From the NCBI GenBank assembly GCA_020633775.1, contig JACKDA010000001.1, positions 1-64,000 on the forward strand: a stretch of 64,000 nt of DNA, in the 5' to 3' direction. This document shows, piece by piece, positions 25,887-37,913 of the stretch (its first letter is position 1; every line of letters starts with the position of its first letter). Made by a program: the position numbers and the translations under genes. This stretch comes from Gemmatimonadales bacterium (GTDB lineage: Bacteria; Gemmatimonadota; Gemmatimonadetes; Gemmatimonadales; GWC2-71-9). The notes below the pieces were generated by a model that searched no databases, was not told where the DNA came from, and saw nothing but the letters and a program-made list of their open reading frames with translations.

Positions 25887-26770
25887 TCGCCTGGCGGTGG
25901 GCGGCGCTCCTCGTGGCCACGGCGTGCGGCGCGCCGCCGACCCCGGAACAGCTGGCGGACCGCGCGGCCGCCGATGGGCGGTGGGAGGAGGCGCTGGCCG
26001 CGCTGTCGCAGGCCGAGCCGACCGCTGGCGTACTGGCCCGCCGGGCCGAGGCCGCCCTCCAGTCGGGCAACCTCCGCACCGCGGCGGTCGACTTCACCCG
26101 CCTCGCGAGTGCCGACGCATCCCGGCGCGGGGAAGCGGCCTCCGGCCTCACGCGGACGGCCCAGGCCGCTGGCCGGACCGGCGACGGCCTCGCCCTCACC
26201 ACCGCGCTGCTCGGATTGCGGGACGTCGCCCCGGGGTGGCCCCTTGGTCGCCTCGCCCTGAATGTGCGCCTGGGCGATGAGGCCCCGCCGGACGAGGTCC
26301 TCCGGCTCGCGCCGGCCATCCTCGCCTCCTCTCCCGGTCGCGACGTTGGCGATCGGGTGCTGCTCGCCCTCGCCGAGGCGGTGCTCGCCGAGGGCGATTG
26401 TTCCCGCGCCGTTCCGGTGCTGACGGCGGTCGAGACCCGCGCCGACCTCGCCCTCGCGGCCGTCGCCGGGGGCCTCCGGGCCGGCTGCCTGCTGGCCGAG
26501 GGGATGGCTGCGCTCGCCGCCGGTGATACATTGGCTGCGCGCCGGGCGCTCGATGCGACCGTCGCGCTCGATCCTTCGGGGGCGGCCGGCCGCCGTGCGC
26601 TGGTCGCCCTCGGTGACGTCTATCTCGGTGAAGGCGACCCGTTCGCGGCCCAGGTGGCCTGGCGGACCGCCGCCGCCGCCGCGCAGTCCGACACGATCAC
26701 CGCCCTCGCCCTCGAGCGGCTCCGCAGCATGGCGGGGCCCGGGGCGACCGGAGAGCCAGAGATTCCGTGA
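25883..26770 (+). CDS. Putative lipoprotein with helical repeats
   Basis: The 295-residue product starts with a short signal sequence (WRWAALLVATAC) ending in a lipobox-like ATAC, so it may be a lipoprotein anchored to a membrane. The rest is alanine- and leucine-rich helical sequence with weak TPR character (LARRAEAALQSGNLRTAAVDF, in pieces, and RALVALGDVYLGEGDPFAAQVAW). No catalytic motif is seen. It sits between a TPR protein and the BamD-like lipoprotein with GTGA overlaps on both sides, so the three are probably made together. Confidence 0.7.
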   Translation: MIAWRWAALLVATACGAPPTPEQLADRAAADGRWEEALAALSQAEPTAGVLARRAEAALQSGNLRTAAVDFTRLASADASRRGEAASGLTRTAQAAGRTGDGLALTTALLGLRDVAPGWPLGRLALNVRLGDEAPPDEVLRLAPAILASSPGRDVGDRVLLALAEAVLAEGDCSRAVPVLTAVETRADLALAAVAGGLRAGCLLAEGMAALAAGDTLAARRALDATVALDPSGAAGRRALVALGDVYLGEGDPFAAQVAWRTAAAAAQSDTITALALERLRSMAGPGATGEPEIP

Positions 26771-27570
26771 AGCCCTCGACCTGCCGCGTCCTGCTGATCC
26801 TCCTCGGCGCCACTGCCTGCGGAGGCGGCAACCCGGAGACCACGCCCGCGCCGGCGACGAACCTCGTCGCCACCCCGGAGAAGCTCGACTCCCTCTGGAA
26901 CGAGGCCGTGGCGGAGTTCACCGACCGGGATTGGCGCAACGCGGGCATCCTGTTCGAGCGCCTCATGCTCGAGCTGCCCCGACGCGACCCGCGGCAGCCG
27001 ATGGCCCGCCTCTCCCTCGGCGAGGCGCGGCTCGGCCAGAAGAGCTACCTCCAGGCGGTCCGCGAGTTCCGCCGCGTCGCCGATGAGTATCCCAACGACT
27101 CGCTCGCACCGGTCGGCTTGCTGCGTGCCGGTGACGCCTACGCCAAGCTCTGGCGTCGTCCCGAGCTCGACCCGACCTACGGCGGGCAGGCCGTGGCGAC
27201 CTGGCAGGAACTGCTCACCCGCTACCCGCAGTCGGCCTACGCCGACACCGCGCGCACGCGGATCGCCGGGCTGAACGAGTGGTACGCCATCAAGGAGTAC
27301 AAGGCGGCCTCGTTCTACATGCGCTACAAGCTCTACGACTCGGCCATCCTCTACCTCAAGGATCTCGTCGCGACGTACCCGCGCACGGCGCAGGCCCCGC
27401 GCGCGATGGCCTCGCTGGTCGCGGCGTACCGGAAGCTCGGCTACGTCGAGGACGTGCAGGAGATGTGCACGTTCTATCGCACCAATTATCCCGACGCCGA
27501 GGGACTCGCCGAGAGCTGCCCCGCCCCACAGGTGGCCGATGGCGGGGCCGGCGCGCCGCCGGGATCCTGA
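26767..27570 (+). CDS. bamD: BamD-like outer-membrane assembly lipoprotein
   Basis: The 267-residue product has a signal peptide with lipobox (LLILLGATAC) and a BamD/YfiO-type set of TPRs: LWNEAVAEFTDRDWRNAGILFERLM, in pieces, SYLQAVREFRRVADEYPND and YDSAILYLKDLVATYPRT. BamD supports BamA in inserting beta-barrel proteins into the outer membrane. The repeat spacing of about 35-38 residues and the length fit BamD, but related CpoB-type proteins share this pattern. The GTG start at 26767 overlaps the previous stop, and nadD follows directly. Confidence 0.75.
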   Translation: MKPSTCRVLLILLGATACGGGNPETTPAPATNLVATPEKLDSLWNEAVAEFTDRDWRNAGILFERLMLELPRRDPRQPMARLSLGEARLGQKSYLQAVREFRRVADEYPNDSLAPVGLLRAGDAYAKLWRRPELDPTYGGQAVATWQELLTRYPQSAYADTARTRIAGLNEWYAIKEYKAASFYMRYKLYDSAILYLKDLVATYPRTAQAPRAMASLVAAYRKLGYVEDVQEMCTFYRTNYPDAEGLAESCPAPQVADGGAGAPPGS

Positions 27571-27571
27571 G

Positions 27572-28143
27572 TTGCGGCTGGGCCTCCTGGGCGGGTCGTT
27601 CGACCCGATCCACCATGCGCACCTGATCGTGGCCCAGTCCGCTCGCGAGCAACTGGGCCTCGATCGTGTCCTCCTCCTCGTCTCCGCCGCGCAGCCCCTC
27701 AAGCCGGGCCATGGTGCCTCGGCTCTCGACCGGCTCCGGATGGTCGAGCTGGCGGTGGAGGGGATCCCGGGCCTCGTCGCCGACGGTCGCGAGGTGGCCC
27801 GTGGCGGCCCGACCTACACCGTCGACACCCTGCGCGAGCTGGCCGCCGAGTGGCCCGCCGCCGAGCTGGTGCTGATCCTCGGGAGTGATGCCGCAGCGGA
27901 GCTGCCCCGCTGGCGGGAGGCTGCGGAGATCCCCCGCCTGGCCCGCCTCGCGCTGGTCCAGCGGGCCGGGGCGCCGCCCCTCGAGGGCGCCGCCGCGGTG
28001 CAGGTGCCGGCGATGGAGCTTTCGAGCACGGCGATCCGGGCCCGGGCGGCCGCCGGCCGATCGCTCCGCGGCTGGGTCCCGGCCCGCGTGGCCGACTACA
28101 TTTCCGGGTTGGCCCTGTACCGACGCGAAGAAGGTGGAACCGC

Positions 28144-28147
<4 letters not shown>
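27572..28147 (+). CDS. nadD: Nicotinate-nucleotide adenylyltransferase
   Basis: NadD adenylates nicotinate mononucleotide to deamido-NAD in NAD synthesis. The product (191 residues) has the nucleotidyl-transferase signature GGSFDPIHHAHL at the N-terminus, ARGGPTYTVDTL in the middle and SSTAIRARAAAGRSLRGWVP at the C-terminus. I place the start at TTG 27572, one base after the bamD stop, because it gives the family N-terminus MRLGLLGG. A GGGA at 27561-27564 is suitably placed. ATG 27539 would add 11 residues and overlap bamD by 32 bp. Confidence 0.9.
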
Positions 28148-31299
<3,152 letters not shown>

Positions 31300-31633
31300 G
31301 GGCGCCCCGGGGCCCGGCCCCGGGGCATCCGCCCGCCCGGATGGCAGGCATACCCGACCGCGCATGTTTCCTTTCCCGGCACGCCGGCCCCGGCGTGCCA
31401 GCTCCCGTCCAGACGTAACTCTCGCGTCACAGGCAATCCCGACGCTTGCTCGCACCCGTCGGGGGCGTAGATTTGCCGCGTCCCGGACCCTCCCCGCGCA
31501 CCGTGCCGTGGCGCCGTGGGGAGGGCCGGGCGGGCAGGATCGCAGGACACGTCGTCGCGCGGCCGGGCGACGTTCACCATGGGCCAGGGGACCCGCGGGT
31601 CCGAGCTGGCGCTCACGTTTGGGGAGGTTCGGC
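31300..31633. other. 334-bp gap between secA and the TonB-dependent receptor
   Basis: The gap begins with a GC hairpin at 31304-31326 (7-bp stem GCCCCGG/CCGGGGC, no T tract). A perfect 10-bp inverted repeat, GGCACGCCGG and CCGGCGTGCC, lies at 31378-31399. A putative promoter follows at 31446-31473, then a ~150-nt leader ending in GGGGAGG at 31621-31627. I see no tRNA and no convincing small gene. Confidence 0.6.
31446..31473 (+). promoter_or_regulatory. Putative promoter of the TonB-dependent receptor
   Basis: TTGCTC (31446-31451), a 16-bp spacer and TAGATT (31468-31473) form a plausible -35/-10 pair about 160 bp before the start. The -10 continues as TAGATTTG, which also fits the TAnnTTTG element known from Bacteroidetes promoters. 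Confidence 0.5.
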
Positions 31634-34600
31634 ATGAAGAGGTTTCTGACCCTCTGCGCGCTCGTCGCCGCAGTGCTGGTCGTGGGAACAGGCGCGGTGT
31701 CCGCGCAGGGCGTGACGACCGCGCAGGTGCGCGGCAGCGTCACCGACAACGCCGGGAACCCGGTGGTCGGGGCGCAGGTCACCGCCGTGCACCAGCCGTC
31801 CAACACCACCTACCGCGTGACCACGCGGGCCGGTGGCAACTACACGATCCCGGGCATGCGCGTCGGCGGTCCCTACACCGTCAGCGCCATCGCGATCGGC
31901 TTCCAGCGCGCGACCCGCGAGAACGTCTACCTGACACTCGGCAACGCGACTGACGTCGACATCCGGATGGAGCAGGCCGTCGTGACGCTGCAGGACCTGA
32001 CGGTCTCGGCCCAGGCCGGCACCTTCTCGTCGACCCGCACCGGCGCGGCGACGATCGTCAGCCAGCAGGCGATCAGCACGCTGCCGACGATCGACCGCTC
32101 GATCAACGACCTGACCCGGCTCACCCCGCAGGTGCGCGGCCAGAACTTCGCCGGCGCCGACTCGCGGCTCAACAACATCACGATCGACGGGTCGTACTTC
32201 AACAATTCCTTCGGCCTCGGCTCCGGCGCCACGCCGGGCGGCCGGACCGGCGTCGCCCCGATCTCGATCGACGCCATCGAGCAGATCCAGGTGAACATCG
32301 CCCCGTATGACGTGCGCCAGGGCAACTTCGTCGGCGCCGGCATCAACGCGGTGACCAAGTCGGGCACCAACGAGTTCCAGGGGTCGCTCTACTACCAGTA
32401 CCGGAACGAGAACTTCGTCGGCAAGCAGGCCGGTGACATCCCGTTCGACCCGGGGACCTTCAAGTTCGACAACATCGGCGCCCGCCTCGGCGGCCCGATC
32501 ATCAGGGACAAGCTCTTCTTCTTCGCCAGCTACGAGTCGGACGGCATCACCCAGCCGGGCACCCTGTTCAAGGCCAACACCGGCGGGCAGCCGGTCGAGG
32601 GCAACACCACCCGCGTCCTCAAGAGCGACCTCGACCAGCTGAGCAGCTTCCTCTCGACCAACTTCGGCTACGAGACCGGCCCCTACGAGGGCTACGACTT
32701 CGAGACCCCGTCGAAGCGCTACCTGGCCCGGGTCGACTGGAACATCAACGACCGGAACAAGTTCCAGGTCCGCTACAACAAGCTCGACTCGAAGACCGAC
32801 GTGATCGCGTCCAACTCGTCGTCGCTGGGCTTCGGGAACCGGTCGAACCGGACCGACGCGATCGCCTTCAGCAACACCAACTACCAGATCCTCGAGAACC
32901 TCTGGTCGCTGATCGGCGAGCTCAACACCCAGGTCGGCAGCAACATGTCGAACCAGCTCATCGCCGGCTACAACACCACCGACGAGAGCCGCGACACCCG
33001 CGGCGGGGCGTTCTTCCCGCTGGTGGACATCCTGCAGGACGGCCGGACCTACACGTCGTTCGGCTTCGAGCCGTTCACGCCGAACAACGAGCTGCGCTAC
33101 AACAGCTACCAGATCCAGGACAACTTCACGATCTACGGCGACAAGCACGACCTGACCTTCGGGATCAGCGGCGAGCGCTACCGGTCGGAGAACGTCTTCT
33201 TCCCGGGATCGCAGAGCGCCTACGTGTACAACTCGCTGGCCGACTTCTACACCGACGCCAACGACTTCCTCGCCAACCCGAACCGGACCACCTCGCCGGT
33301 GAACCTGCGCCGGTTCCAGGTCCGGTACTCGAACATCCCCGGGCTGGACAAGCCGCTGCAGCCGCTCGAGGTGACCTACCTCGGCGTCTATGCCCAGGAC
33401 ATCTGGCGGGCGACGGACAACCTCGAGCTGACCGTCGGCGTCCGCGCCGACCGGCCCAGCTTCGGCGAGACCGGCTTCACCAACGCCGAGGCCAACGGCT
33501 ACACCTTCCGTGACGCCGACGGCAACAGCGTCCAGTACCAGACCCAGAAGCTCCCCGACGCGAACGTCATCTTCTCGCCGCGGCTCGGATTCAACTGGGA
33601 CCTGAAGGGCGACCGCTCGACCCAGATCCGCGGCGGCACCGGCGTCTTCTCCGGCAAGCCGGCCTACGTCTGGATCTCGAACCAGATCGGCGAGAACGGC
33701 ACGCTGACCGGGTTCGAGCAGCTCGACAACACGACCAACCGCCCGTTCAACCCCGACCCGAACGCCTACAAGCCGGCGTCGGTCGACGGCTCGCCGGCGG
33801 CGTCGTACGGGCTGGCGTTCACCGACCCGAACTTCAAGTTCCCGCAGGTCTGGCGCACCAACATCGCCATCGACCACAAGCTCCCCGGTGGCTGGATCGG
33901 GACGGCCGAGTTCCTGTACGGCCGTGACGTCAACGGGCTCAGCTACATCGATGCGAACCTCCCGGCGGCGCAGACCAGCTACAACGGGCCGGACGGCCGG
34001 GTGCGCTACACCGACAACCGGATCAACGACAACGTGACCGGCGCCTACGTCCTGGGGAACCAGAGCGTGGGGAAGAGCTGGAACATCGCGCTGTCGCTGG
34101 AGAAGGCGTTCAGCAACGGCTTCTTCGCCAAGGCCGCCTACAACTACGGCGAGGCGAAGAACCTCATCGATCCGGGCTCGATCGCCGCGGGCACCTTCAC
34201 GAACAACCCGCAGGCCGGCGACCCGAACAATCCGCCGCTCTCGTTCTCGTCGAACTCGCCGGGCCACCGGTTCTTCGCCACCCTCGCGTACCAGAAGGAC
34301 TGGTTCTCGTTCGGCGGCACCGGCGTCTCGCTCTTCGTCGAGGGGTTCACCCCGGGCAACACCAGCTACATCTTCTCGGGTGACGCCAACGGCGACGGCG
34401 CGAACTTCAACGACCTGATCTACGTCGCCCGCGACCAGTCCGAGATGCGGTTCCAGCAGTACACCTCGGGCGGCGTGACCTACACCCCGGAGCAGCAGGC
34501 CGCGGCGTGGGATGCCTACATCGACCAGGATCCGTACCTGAGCACCCGTCGCGGCCAGTACGCCGAGCGGAACGCGCTCTTCCTGCCGATGATCTGGCGC

Positions 34601-34894
34601 GCGGACCTGAGCATCACCCAGGACCTGTTCGGCAAGGTCGGCGGCAAGCTGAACAAGTTCCAGGTCCGGCTCGACATCCTGAACTTCACGAACCTCCTCA
34701 AGGACTCGTGGGGCGTCAGCCAGCGGGTGATCCAGAACCGGCCGCTCACCAACCCGAGCCTGAACGGGGCCGGCGAGCTGCAGTACCGGCTCGCGACCAA
34801 CGGCGGCGAGCTGCTGAACACGACGTTCCAGAAGAACGCCGGGTTCAACGACGTCTACCGGTTCCAGCTCTCGCTGCGGTACCTGTTCAATTGA
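31634..34894 (+). CDS. Oar-type TonB-dependent outer-membrane receptor
   Basis: The 1086-residue product has a signal peptide (1-27, ending VSAQ). A carboxypeptidase-like regulatory domain follows at about 28-110 (TTAQVRGSVTDNAGNPVVGAQV). A plug region around 130-240 includes RLNNITIDGSYFNNSFG and IEQIQVNIAPYDVRQGNF, and then a large beta-barrel ends with FQLSLRYLFN. This domain order matches Oar/TonB-dependent receptors of the kind used for large or polymeric substrates. No substrate can be inferred from neighbours. The ATG at 31634 has a strong ribosome-binding site. An intrinsic terminator follows at 34930. Confidence 0.92.
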   Translation: MKRFLTLCALVAAVLVVGTGAVSAQGVTTAQVRGSVTDNAGNPVVGAQVTAVHQPSNTTYRVTTRAGGNYTIPGMRVGGPYTVSAIAIGFQRATRENVYLTLGNATDVDIRMEQAVVTLQDLTVSAQAGTFSSTRTGAATIVSQQAISTLPTIDRSINDLTRLTPQVRGQNFAGADSRLNNITIDGSYFNNSFGLGSGATPGGRTGVAPISIDAIEQIQVNIAPYDVRQGNFVGAGINAVTKSGTNEFQGSLYYQYRNENFVGKQAGDIPFDPGTFKFDNIGARLGGPIIRDKLFFFASYESDGITQPGTLFKANTGGQPVEGNTTRVLKSDLDQLSSFLSTNFGYETGPYEGYDFETPSKRYLARVDWNINDRNKFQVRYNKLDSKTDVIASNSSSLGFGNRSNRTDAIAFSNTNYQILENLWSLIGELNTQVGSNMSNQLIAGYNTTDESRDTRGGAFFPLVDILQDGRTYTSFGFEPFTPNNELRYNSYQIQDNFTIYGDKHDLTFGISGERYRSENVFFPGSQSAYVYNSLADFYTDANDFLANPNRTTSPVNLRRFQVRYSNIPGLDKPLQPLEVTYLGVYAQDIWRATDNLELTVGVRADRPSFGETGFTNAEANGYTFRDADGNSVQYQTQKLPDANVIFSPRLGFNWDLKGDRSTQIRGGTGVFSGKPAYVWISNQIGENGTLTGFEQLDNTTNRPFNPDPNAYKPASVDGSPAASYGLAFTDPNFKFPQVWRTNIAIDHKLPGGWIGTAEFLYGRDVNGLSYIDANLPAAQTSYNGPDGRVRYTDNRINDNVTGAYVLGNQSVGKSWNIALSLEKAFSNGFFAKAAYNYGEAKNLIDPGSIAAGTFTNNPQAGDPNNPPLSFSSNSPGHRFFATLAYQKDWFSFGGTGVSLFVEGFTPGNTSYIFSGDANGDGANFNDLIYVARDQSEMRFQQYTSGGVTYTPEQQAAAWDAYIDQDPYLSTRRGQYAERNALFLPMIWRADLSITQDLFGKVGGKLNKFQVRLDILNFTNLLKDSWGVSQRVIQNRPLTNPSLNGAGELQYRLATNGGELLNTTFQKNAGFNDVYRFQLSLRYLFN

Positions 34895-34902
34895 TGCGGC
34901 GC

Positions 34903-34980
34903 TGAGTCCTGCGTCGTGAGATGTGAGAGGGCCGCTCCCGAGAGGGGGCGGCCTTTTCGCTGTGACGTGAGTCCTGCGTC
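34903..34980 (+). repeat. 13-bp direct repeats flanking the receptor terminator
   Basis: TGAGTCCTGCGTC occurs at 34903-34915 and 34968-34980, on either side of the hairpin at 34930-34957. A related TGAGTCGTGAG follows at 34982-34992. The copies have no coding role that I can see. Confidence 0.7.
34930..34957 (+). terminator. Intrinsic terminator of the TonB-dependent receptor gene
   Basis: Ten base pairs (GGCCGCTCCC with GGGGGCGGCC, one T-G pair) close a GAGA loop and are followed by TTTT. It lies 36 bp after the receptor stop. Confidence 0.9.
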
Positions 34981-35072
34981 CTGAGTCGTGAGGGGTGACC
35001 TCGGCGGGATCGGGTGCCAGCGCGCCGCCGTCCGGGCCGCCCTGTGCCATCGGGCCCGTCCTTCCTTCCCCG

Positions 35073-35738
35073 ATGGCTCCACCACCCGACCGACCCCGCG
35101 AACGGCTCTGGCGCCTCGGCGCCGGTGCGTTGACGGCGCCCGAGCTTCTGGCGATCCTGCTGGGGACGGGGCAGGGGGGGGAGGACGTCCTGCGCGTGGC
35201 GGGGCGGCTGCTCGACTCGGCCGGCGGGACCCTGCGGCGGCTCGCGGCCCGGCCGCCGGCCGAGTTGCAGCGGACGGCCGGGGTCGGCCCGGCGAAGGCC
35301 GCCCGGCTGGTGGCGGCGTTCGAGTTGGCGGCACGGCTCGACCGCGAGGTGCGCCCGACCGCGCCCCGGATCGCCTCGCCGGCCGACGTGGTGCGGGTCA
35401 TGGCGCCGCGGCTCCGGGACCTCAGCGTCGAGGAGTTCCACCTGCTGGCCCTCGACACCCGCTCGCGGGTGCTGCGGGACGTCCTGGTGACCCGGGGACT
35501 GCTCGATGCCTCGCTGGTGCACCCCCGCGAGGTGTTCCGCCCCGCCATCGCCGAGGCGGCCGCGGGTATCATTCTGGTGCACAACCACCCGAGCGGGGAT
35601 CCGACCCCCTCGGCGGAGGATCGGGCCGTGACCCGGCAACTGGTGGCCGCCGGGCAGCTCCTCGATCTTCCGGTCCATGATCACGTGATCGTGGCGGGCG
35701 ACCGCCATGTGTCCTTTGCCACCGCCGGGCTCCTGTGA
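35073..35738 (+). CDS. radC: RadC-family JAB-domain protein
   Basis: The protein has an N-terminal helix-hairpin-helix region (LWRLGAGALTAPELLAILLGTG, in pieces, then AGVGPAKAARLVAAFELAARL). A C-terminal JAB metalloprotease-like domain follows with HxHx7SxxD intact (His170, His172, Ser180, Asp183 in HNHPSGDPTPSAED). The function of RadC is not settled; a DNA-repair role was proposed early and later doubted. The start is uncertain: ATG 35073 gives 221 residues beginning near the conserved PRERLWRLG, while in-frame GTG 34995 adds 26 unlikely residues. It overlaps rel by GTGA. Confidence 0.88.
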   Translation: MAPPPDRPRERLWRLGAGALTAPELLAILLGTGQGGEDVLRVAGRLLDSAGGTLRRLAARPPAELQRTAGVGPAKAARLVAAFELAARLDREVRPTAPRIASPADVVRVMAPRLRDLSVEEFHLLALDTRSRVLRDVLVTRGLLDASLVHPREVFRPAIAEAAAGIILVHNHPSGDPTPSAEDRAVTRQLVAAGQLLDLPVHDHVIVAGDRHVSFATAGLL

Positions 35739-37912
35739 CCTCACCCGCCGCCAGCGCGCTGACCGAGCTCTCGCCCCAGCTGTTCGCCACGCTGGAGGCG
35801 TACGCCGAGCGCCTCGACATCCCCCGGATCGACCGGGCGCTGCGCTACGCGGCGGGGGCGCACCGCGGCCAGAAGCGGATGAGCGGCGAGGACTTCGTCG
35901 AGCACTCGATCGCGGTCGCCTCGATCCTCGCGGGACTGCTGGTGGACACCGCCTCGATCTGCGCGGCGCTGCTGCACGACGTGGTCGAGGACTCGGACGT
36001 CTCCACCGGCGACATCGCGACCGAGTTCGGCGACGAGGTGGCCGGGCTGGTGGACGGCCTCACCAAGATCTCCCACCTCACCTTCCGCTCGTCGGTCGAG
36101 GAGCAGTCGGAGAACTACCGCAAGCTGCTGCTGTCGGTGGCCAAGGACGCCCGGGTCATCATCATCAAGCTCGCCGACCGGCTCCACAACATGCGGACGC
36201 TGGAACACCTGAGCGACGAGCGCCGCCGCCGGATCGCCACCGAGACGCGCGAGATCTACGCCCCGTTGGCGCACCGGTTCGGCATGGCGCAGGTGAAGGC
36301 CGAACTGGAGGACCTCGCCTTCAAGTTCCTGGAGCCCGAGGACTACACCGTCCTCGCGAAGCAGGTGGCCTCCAAGCGCGCCCAGCGGCAGGAGGCGATC
36401 GCCCGGCTCCGCGGGCCGCTGGAGGAGGAGCTGACCCGCGCCGGCGTCGGCGAGTTCGAGGTGAGCGGGCGGCCGAAGCACCTCTGGTCGATCTACCAGA
36501 AGATGAAGAAGCGCGACAAGCCGTTCGACGAGATCTACGACCTGATGGCGATGCGGGTGATCGTCGCGTCGGTGCCCGAGTGCTACCACGTGCTGGGGAT
36601 CATCCACCACGTCTGGACCCCGCTGCAGGAGCGGATCAAGGACTACATCGCGAGTCCCAAGTCCAACGGCTACCAGTCGCTGCACACCACGATTTTCGGG
36701 CCGCAGGGACAGCTCTTCGAGATCCAGATCCGCACCCGCGAGATGCACCGCACGGCGGAATACGGTATCGCCGCGCACTGGCTGTACAAGACCGCCAGCG
36801 AGGCCGAGACCGACGACCTCGGGCGGCAGCTCGGCTGGTTCCGCCAGCTCCTCGAGCTGCAGCAGGAGAGCGCCTCCCCCGAGGAGTTCCTCGAGTTCCT
36901 CAAGGTCGACCTCTACCACGACGAGATCTTCGTCTTCACGCCGCAGGGCGACGTCAAGCAGCTCCCCAAGGGGGCCACGGCGATCGACTTCGCGTTCCAC
37001 GTCCACACCGACGTCGGCTTCCGGACCACCGGTGCCCGCGTCAACGGCCGGATCGCCCCGCTGCACCGCGAACTGCGCAACGGCGACACGGTCGAGGTGC
37101 TGACCTCCAACCAGGCCCGGCCGTCGCGCGACTGGCTGGCGCACGTTCGGACCGGCAGGGCCCGCAGCAAGATCAAGCAGTGGATCCGCCAGGAGGAGGA
37201 GGCGGTCTCCCAGCAGCTCGGCCAGGAGATCCTCACCCGCGAGCTGAAGCGCCGCCGGCTCGAGCTGCCGGAGGCGGACCAGGTCACGGCCGCGGCCCGC
37301 ACGCTCAACCTCGGCGACCGGGCGGCGCTGGAGATCTCGCTCGGCCGCGGCGACCTCGCCATCGGGCAGGTGATGCGGGCGCTCTTCCCCGACGTCCCCG
37401 CCGACGCGCTGCAGGAGAAGCCGCCCACGATGTTCGGGCGGGTCGTCAACCGCTTCCGCCTCGGGCGCGGGATCCGGATCCAGGGTGCCGACGGGCTGAT
37501 GGTGCGCTACGCCCAGTGCTGCCAGCCGGTGCCGGGTGACCCGGTGGTGGGGTACGTCACCCAGGGGCGCGGGATCTCGATCCACCGCGCCGACTGTCCC
37601 AACCTGCTGACGCTGACCGACCTCGAGCGGCGGGTCGAGATCGACTGGCAGGAGCAGACCGGCGAGAGCTACGCCGTGCGGCTCGCCGTCACCGGCGAGG
37701 ACCGGCGCGGACTCTACGCCGACGTGATGCAGGCGATCAGCGCCACCGGCACCAACGTGCGCGGGGCCGACCTGCAGTCGAAGGACGGCACGATGTTCGG
37801 GACGATCTTCGTCGAGGTGGACAACCTGCCGCACCTCGCCAAGGTGCTCAAGGCGATCCGGCGGGTGAAGGGCGTCGGGACGGTGGAGCGCCGCGAGGCG
37901 CAGGGACCGTAG
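35735..37912 (+). CDS. rel: Bifunctional (p)ppGpp synthetase/hydrolase
   Basis: This RelA/SpoT homologue makes and degrades the alarmone (p)ppGpp. The 725-residue product has an intact hydrolase HD domain (His57, His81-Asp82, Glu85-Asp86 in HDVVED). The synthetase domain follows around residues 240-350 (KHLWSIYQKMKKR, FDEIYDLMAMRVIV, GYQSLHTT, EIQIRT), then a TGS domain at about 395-456 and a C-terminal ACT domain. The complete HD motif indicates that it can hydrolyse, unlike E. coli RelA. Its stop is one base from that of the convergent EVE gene. It probably is the main stringent-response enzyme here. Confidence 0.96.
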   Translation: MTSPAASALTELSPQLFATLEAYAERLDIPRIDRALRYAAGAHRGQKRMSGEDFVEHSIAVASILAGLLVDTASICAALLHDVVEDSDVSTGDIATEFGDEVAGLVDGLTKISHLTFRSSVEEQSENYRKLLLSVAKDARVIIIKLADRLHNMRTLEHLSDERRRRIATETREIYAPLAHRFGMAQVKAELEDLAFKFLEPEDYTVLAKQVASKRAQRQEAIARLRGPLEEELTRAGVGEFEVSGRPKHLWSIYQKMKKRDKPFDEIYDLMAMRVIVASVPECYHVLGIIHHVWTPLQERIKDYIASPKSNGYQSLHTTIFGPQGQLFEIQIRTREMHRTAEYGIAAHWLYKTASEAETDDLGRQLGWFRQLLELQQESASPEEFLEFLKVDLYHDEIFVFTPQGDVKQLPKGATAIDFAFHVHTDVGFRTTGARVNGRIAPLHRELRNGDTVEVLTSNQARPSRDWLAHVRTGRARSKIKQWIRQEEEAVSQQLGQEILTRELKRRRLELPEADQVTAAARTLNLGDRAALEISLGRGDLAIGQVMRALFPDVPADALQEKPPTMFGRVVNRFRLGRGIRIQGADGLMVRYAQCCQPVPGDPVVGYVTQGRGISIHRADCPNLLTLTDLERRVEIDWQEQTGESYAVRLAVTGEDRRGLYADVMQAISATGTNVRGADLQSKDGTMFGTIFVEVDNLPHLAKVLKAIRRVKGVGTVERREAQGP

Positions 37913-37913
37913 C

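Noticed and set aside
25883..27570. The two consecutive lipoprotein-like genes as one gene broken by a frameshift.
   Set aside because: Each has its own signal sequence and lipobox, and they join by a normal GTGA overlap.
31300..31633. A tRNA or small RNA gene in the largest gap.
   Set aside because: No cloverleaf or CCA-ended structure could be traced; only simple hairpins and a promoter-like pair were found.
31613..35584. A 1323-codon open frame on the minus strand opposite the TonB-dependent receptor and radC.
   Set aside because: No motif, biased Arg/Val/Asp composition, and it covers a terminator and two clear plus-strand genes.
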